From an uncultured Lysobacterales bacterium (GTDB lineage: Bacteria; Pseudomonadota; Gammaproteobacteria; Xanthomonadales; SZUA-36): DNA of 9,877 bases. The position numbers were made by a program, and so were the translations under genes. The notes below the pieces were generated by a model. That model was not told the DNA's origin. It searched no databases and saw only the letters and a list, made by a program, of their open reading frames with translations. Where the stretch lies: contig CALKKN010000062.1 of the NCBI GenBank assembly GCA_937995275.1, positions 1 through 9,877 on the forward strand. Reading direction: 5' to 3'. This document shows, piece by piece, positions 7,801 to 9,877 of this stretch. Numbering within the stretch: the stretch's first letter is position 1; every line of letters begins with the position of its first letter.

Positions 7801-7916
7801 TCACGATCATGGCCGGACTGGGCTTTGCCTCGGTGCTGACGCTGATCATCGTGCCGGTGCTGTACGCGGTTCTGTTCCGTATCCCCGCCAATGGCGGTGC
7901 CGCGCAGTCGGCCTGA
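4860..7916 (+). CDS. RND-type multidrug efflux permease, inner-membrane (HAE1/AcrB superfamily)
   Basis: A proton-driven RND pump of 1018 residues, the normal length for the family. The first membrane helix (about residues 9-28) is followed by a GKLEDPAFTIK block and a large periplasmic porter loop. Helices 2-6 span about 335-490, with a second large loop at about 540-850 and helices 8-12 after it. The helix 4 signature LGMLVDNGIVVAEG carries Asp402 and Asn403; helix 10 carries LLIKNAIVLIEE with Lys922. These align with the AcrB relay residues Asp407, Asp408 and Lys940, so the second acidic residue is Asn here. That variant (VDN) is seen in other RND subgroups and need not mean loss of function. 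The pump pairs with the adaptor encoded 16 nt upstream. The LEDPAFTIK-type N-terminus suggests an HAE1 branch distinct from AcrB itself. The substrate is unknown: drugs, detergents or solvents are typical. Confidence 0.95.
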   Translation: MSIGEYSVTNKVVSWLLVIIMVGGGIWGFRSMGKLEDPAFTIKLAKIITLYPGASAQQVQDEVTYNLEDAIQRMEQVRHIKMSISRPGMSDITIEFKDKYRAEDFPAIYDELRRKIADMRGQLPPGVQDPIIVDDFADVYGIYVALTGEGYSWRDLWDAADRLKKEIVLVDGVRKVSIDGAQREVVYVEIPRSNFAELGISPGQIGAALQSQNLVVESGRISAGSERLRIWPTGEADSVSTIGDILISSAGRKLLYLRDIAAIWRAYEEVPNKLYYVNGKPALTMGISMAGGENVVAVGQALDRRLAELQAGVPAGMELVSIYDQPKEVDNSVNGFLVSVAQAVTIVLVVLLLFMGVRTGIIIGAVLLITVAGTLFVMAIFGIELHRISLGALIIALGMLVDNGIVVAEGMLVRMQAGMSALQAAGEAVGKTIWALLGGTVIGILAFAGIGFSQDATGEFIGSLFQVILISLMLSWVTAISTTPLLCSLLLKPGSGDEDKDPYAAAPFRAYRGAVAWALRNRAITIGAVVLMFALSVVGMGKVDQALFPPSNTPIFFVDIWEPEGSDIRVTREDTLRVAEFLQQQEGVIQTTSVVGGPHQRFTLVYDSKEASPVYGQIIVQTETREHIPAIWAAVQQFLQEELPHTDPIIKQLNIGPGRDSKIEARFHGPDPEVLRELAERAKAIMREDPASRDVREDWREPVKVVRPVFNEQVGRQLGIDRAVLGSTMLYATDGYGVGLFRDSVHLLPMLLRAPADERGNMAFLNDAVVWSPVLGRTVPVAQVIEGFETILENQLIRSRDRIQTIIASCNSKEELTTPLFERLRPQIEALELPPGYSLSWGGEFEDSTRAQTALFGALPPAFLAMIIVSVLLFGKVRQPLIIWLVVPLALIGISAGLLGFRGAFDFMSLLGALSLVGLLIKNAIVLIEEIDQEIDSGKPPYAAILDSCVSRLRPVVLAAATTILGLIPLLPDVFFVNMSITIMAGLGFASVLTLIIVPVLYAVLFRIPANGGAAQSA

Positions 7917-7943
7917 TAGACTCGGGCCTGAGAAGCCGGCGCC

Positions 7944-9149
7944 GTGCCTGCGCGCGATCTCGTAATCGAGAAGCTTGCCGTTTCCGCCGACGGCTCCCTG
8001 CTGGTGGACGCGCAGCTACGGCAGGAGTCGGCCCTGTTGTTCCAGCCGGGCGCGCAACTGCAGATTTTGCGGGCGGACGGCCCGGAGATGCTGTACAGCG
8101 GTAATCTCGCGGCGTCCCTGCGAATCGCCTGGCTGCCGCGCGGCGGTTACCGCCTGCAATGCCGCCTGCATGACCTGGCTCTGCCTTCGGGCGACTACCG
8201 GGCCCGCCTGATCCTGTTTGCCGAGCTGGCGCGCGAGCGGACGGCGCTGACAGAAAAAACCGTACCCTTCACCATCGCCCCGGGGCTGGAGGTCGAACGG
8301 TCGCAAAAGCCGGTCTGGTCATTGCAATCGCTTCCCGGGACGGTGCCCGTGGAGGACCTGGCCTGGAGCCGCGGCCACGAAGACTGGTTCTTTCGCCACT
8401 TCGACCATGCCGCGCTGGTGGTCACCGATTACCTGCTGCAGCAACACCCCCTGCTGAAGGGGCGGATCCTGGACATTGGCTGCGGCGACGGCCTGATCGA
8501 CCTGGGGATCTTCCTGCGGATGCAACCGGAGGAACTGGTCGGAATCGATCCGTTCCGGGGTTACGAGCGCCTGCCGGATGTCCTGGCCGAAAACGGGCTG
8601 CCGGCGGATCTGCTGGAGGATCCGCGCCTGCGTTTCCGCTCGGAGGATGCCAACGCCGTTCCCTATCCGGACGATTACTTCGACGTCGTGGTGTCCTGGG
8701 GTTCGCTGGAGCACATCGCCGGCGGCTACGCGCAGGCTCTGGTCGAGATTCGCCGGGTGTTGAAAAAGGACGGGTTGCTGTTCGTCCATCCCGGCCTCTA
8801 CTACGGGGCGCTGGGCAACCACCTCGGCGAATTCTTCGACGACCCCTTGATCCATCTCAAGCTGCCGCCCGAAGAACTGCGCGACGCGGTACTCGGCAAG
8901 GAGCCGCAGCGCATCGACCGCGCCGGGCACATCGCGACGCCGGCAGAGTACTGGCAGTGGTACACCGAGCTGAATCCGATCACGGTCAGCGGGTTCGAGC
9001 AGGAACTGCGCAGTCTCGGTTTCGAGCCGTGGCGCGTCGCCGTGCGCAGCAGCGACCTGGTCGAGTACACTCCGGAGTTGCAGGGGTTCCCGATGCAGGA
9101 CCTGGCGACGGCCGAACTTTACCTGTCAGCCTGGAACCGGAAGCCGTAG
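7944..9149 (+). CDS. SAM-dependent class I methyltransferase with an N-terminal beta-rich domain
   Basis: A 401-residue protein with a class I (Rossmann) methyltransferase domain at about residues 150-400. Motif I is LDIGCGDG at 176-183, which binds S-adenosylmethionine. An acidic residue follows in VGIDPF (about 202-207), DANAVPYPDDYFDVVVS lies at about 236-251, and the SWGSLEHI motif is at 251-258. These are typical of the Methyltransf_11 group. Residues 1-115 contain no catalytic motif. They alternate hydrophobic strands with GxYxL/GDYRARL patterns ending in a TVPFTI strand, which resembles the carbohydrate-binding C-terminal domain of the O-antigen ABC protein Wzt. That resemblance is my impression only. 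The GTG at 7944 is the only start that keeps this domain. It lies 27 nt after the permease stop with only a weak AG-rich ribosome site. A polysaccharide or glycan substrate is possible, but none can be assigned. No link to efflux is evident beyond position. Confidence 0.85.
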   Translation: MPARDLVIEKLAVSADGSLLVDAQLRQESALLFQPGAQLQILRADGPEMLYSGNLAASLRIAWLPRGGYRLQCRLHDLALPSGDYRARLILFAELARERTALTEKTVPFTIAPGLEVERSQKPVWSLQSLPGTVPVEDLAWSRGHEDWFFRHFDHAALVVTDYLLQQHPLLKGRILDIGCGDGLIDLGIFLRMQPEELVGIDPFRGYERLPDVLAENGLPADLLEDPRLRFRSEDANAVPYPDDYFDVVVSWGSLEHIAGGYAQALVEIRRVLKKDGLLFVHPGLYYGALGNHLGEFFDDPLIHLKLPPEELRDAVLGKEPQRIDRAGHIATPAEYWQWYTELNPITVSGFEQELRSLGFEPWRVAVRSSDLVEYTPELQGFPMQDLATAELYLSAWNRKP

Positions 9150-9153
9150 CCCC

Positions 9154-9231
9154 GGCCTGTAGGAGCGGCTTCAGCCGCGATTTGAGGGTGGGGGTATCAA
9201 CCCATCGCGGCTGAAGCCGCTCCTACAAGCC
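9154..9231. repeat. Inverted pair of REP sequences (REPIN/BIME) between convergent genes
   Basis: The left copy (9154-9180) and right copy (9205-9231) are inverted repeats of 27 bases with a single mismatch, separated by a 24-nt spacer. Each contains GTAGGAGCGGCTTCAGCC and a short internal palindrome, GCGGCT-TC-AGCCGC. Together they form the layout of a REP doublet. This class is known from Xanthomonas-, Stenotrophomonas- and Pseudomonas-like genomes and is thought to be spread by a REP-associated tyrosine transposase (RAYT) encoded elsewhere. The element starts 5 nt after the methyltransferase stop and overlaps the end of ilvY. As a strong hairpin it may also stabilise or end transcripts from both sides. 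Confidence 0.9.
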
Positions 9232-9877
9232 CTGCTCGGACCACAGTGCGTCGATGATTGGGCTGGCCAGCCGCTTTTCCTGCGCAAACAGGCCCACCTC
9301 GTAGGGCGCCAGTTCCGGCTGCACGTCGAGCACGCGCACCGTCTCCGCGAGGGCGCTGTTGTCGAGCACGATGTGCGGCACCACGCCCACGCCGAAACCC
9401 AGGCTGACCATGCTGACGATCGCTTCGTTGCCGGCGACTTGAGCATAGACCGTGGGGGTTGCGCCGAGCCTGCGGAACCATGCGTCGACGCGGCTGCGCC
9501 CGACACCGCGTTCGGGCAGGATCATGGGGGTTCGGCTCCACGCTTCGGCGCGGGAACCAGGCCCGGCGTCCGGCAACCGCCGGCGCTCCGATTTCGCGGC
9601 GATGAAGACCAGCGGCGATCGGGTAATCGGCCGGAATGCCAGGCCCGTCGGCAAGCGGCCGGGCCGGGCGCCGATGGAGAGGTCCTCGTTGCCGGCGAGC
9701 ACGCGGTTGACGGCTTCCTCGGGATCGCCGGTGTGCAGCCGGATTTCGACGCCCGGGTGGTCCGCCCGGAACCGGGTCAGCATGTCGAACAGGAAACTGT
9801 ACGAGGCGGTGACTGAGCAGTACATGCTGATCTGGCCGTGGAGTTCGCCGGCCGCTTCCATCAGGCTGTTGCGGATG
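9223..9877 (-). CDS. ilvY: LysR-family regulator IlvY, activator of ilvC (N-terminus beyond window)
   Basis: The gene runs leftward and is open to the right edge; 217 C-terminal residues are visible and about 80, with the winged-helix DNA-binding domain, are missing. The visible part is a LysR co-inducer-binding domain. It matches the pattern I know from E. coli IlvY along its whole length: CSVTASYSFL near the start, RFRADHPGVEIRLHTGD, LPTGLAF, WFRRLGATPTVYAQVAGNEAIVSMVSLG, then VVPHIVLDNS, and a final LFAQEKRLASPIIDALW. IlvY senses acetolactate or acetohydroxybutyrate and activates ilvC (ketol-acid reductoisomerase, branched-chain amino acid synthesis), which is usually transcribed divergently. 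An ilvC gene may therefore lie just past the right edge. The last codons (GGC TTG TAG) fall inside the right REP copy, so the C-terminus has been set by the repeat. Alternative: another LysR regulator of close kin, less likely given the extended match. Confidence 0.9.
   Translation of the reverse strand, partial: IRNSLMEAAGELHGQISMYCSVTASYSFLFDMLTRFRADHPGVEIRLHTGDPEEAVNRVLAGNEDLSIGARPGRLPTGLAFRPITRSPLVFIAAKSERRRLPDAGPGSRAEAWSRTPMILPERGVGRSRVDAWFRRLGATPTVYAQVAGNEAIVSMVSLGFGVGVVPHIVLDNSALAETVRVLDVQPELAPYEVGLFAQEKRLASPIIDALWSEQGL

Noticed and set aside
9154..9231. CRISPR or classical rho-independent terminator
   Set aside because: There are only two inverted copies, with no array of direct repeats. 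No T-run follows the stem, and the sequence matches a REP doublet better.

Overview
The window is about 9.9 kb of GC-rich DNA with tightly packed genes. It most likely comes from a gammaproteobacterium of the Xanthomonadales/Chromatiales type. Two things point that way: an IlvY-type LysR regulator at the right edge, and a paired TGTAGGAGCGGCTTCAGCC-type REP element, a repeat class I recall from Xanthomonas- and Pseudomonas-like genomes. No species can be named from the sequence alone.

Region 1 (1-3452, + strand) is a respiratory operon that enters from the left. It holds the C-terminal half of a cytochrome b, a TAT-targeted Rieske iron-sulfur protein, and a 773-residue membrane-anchored cytochrome. 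That cytochrome has eight CxxCH haem sites followed by a HEAT-like and a TPR region. The first two genes are separated by 2 nt and the next two overlap as ATGA, so they are probably translationally coupled. No cytochrome c1 is visible. The simplest reading is a non-canonical Rieske/cytochrome b quinol-oxidising complex in which the octahaem cytochrome is the electron acceptor. This is the most interesting part of the window. The cytochrome b also carries an APWY motif at its quinol-oxidation site in place of the common PEWY.

Region 2 (3453-3709) is a 257-bp intergenic stretch. It contains a perfect 25-bp hairpin element bracketed by an 8-bp direct repeat, which looks like a small inserted palindromic element, and some weak operator-like repeats.

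Region 3 (3710-7916, + strand) is a two-gene RND efflux operon: a lipoprotein membrane-fusion (adaptor) protein and its inner-membrane RND permease. No outer-membrane channel gene is present, so a TolC-type partner must be encoded elsewhere. A methyltransferase (7944-9149, + strand) follows closely. It has an N-terminal beta-rich domain that may resemble the Wzt carbohydrate-binding domain. Its link to the efflux pair is unclear.

Region 4 (9150-9877) holds an inverted pair of REP sequences between convergent genes. It is followed on the - strand by the C-terminal three quarters of ilvY, the LysR-type activator of ilvC. The REP pair supplies the last codons and the stop codon of ilvY. The DNA-binding domain of IlvY, and presumably a divergent ilvC, lie beyond the right edge.
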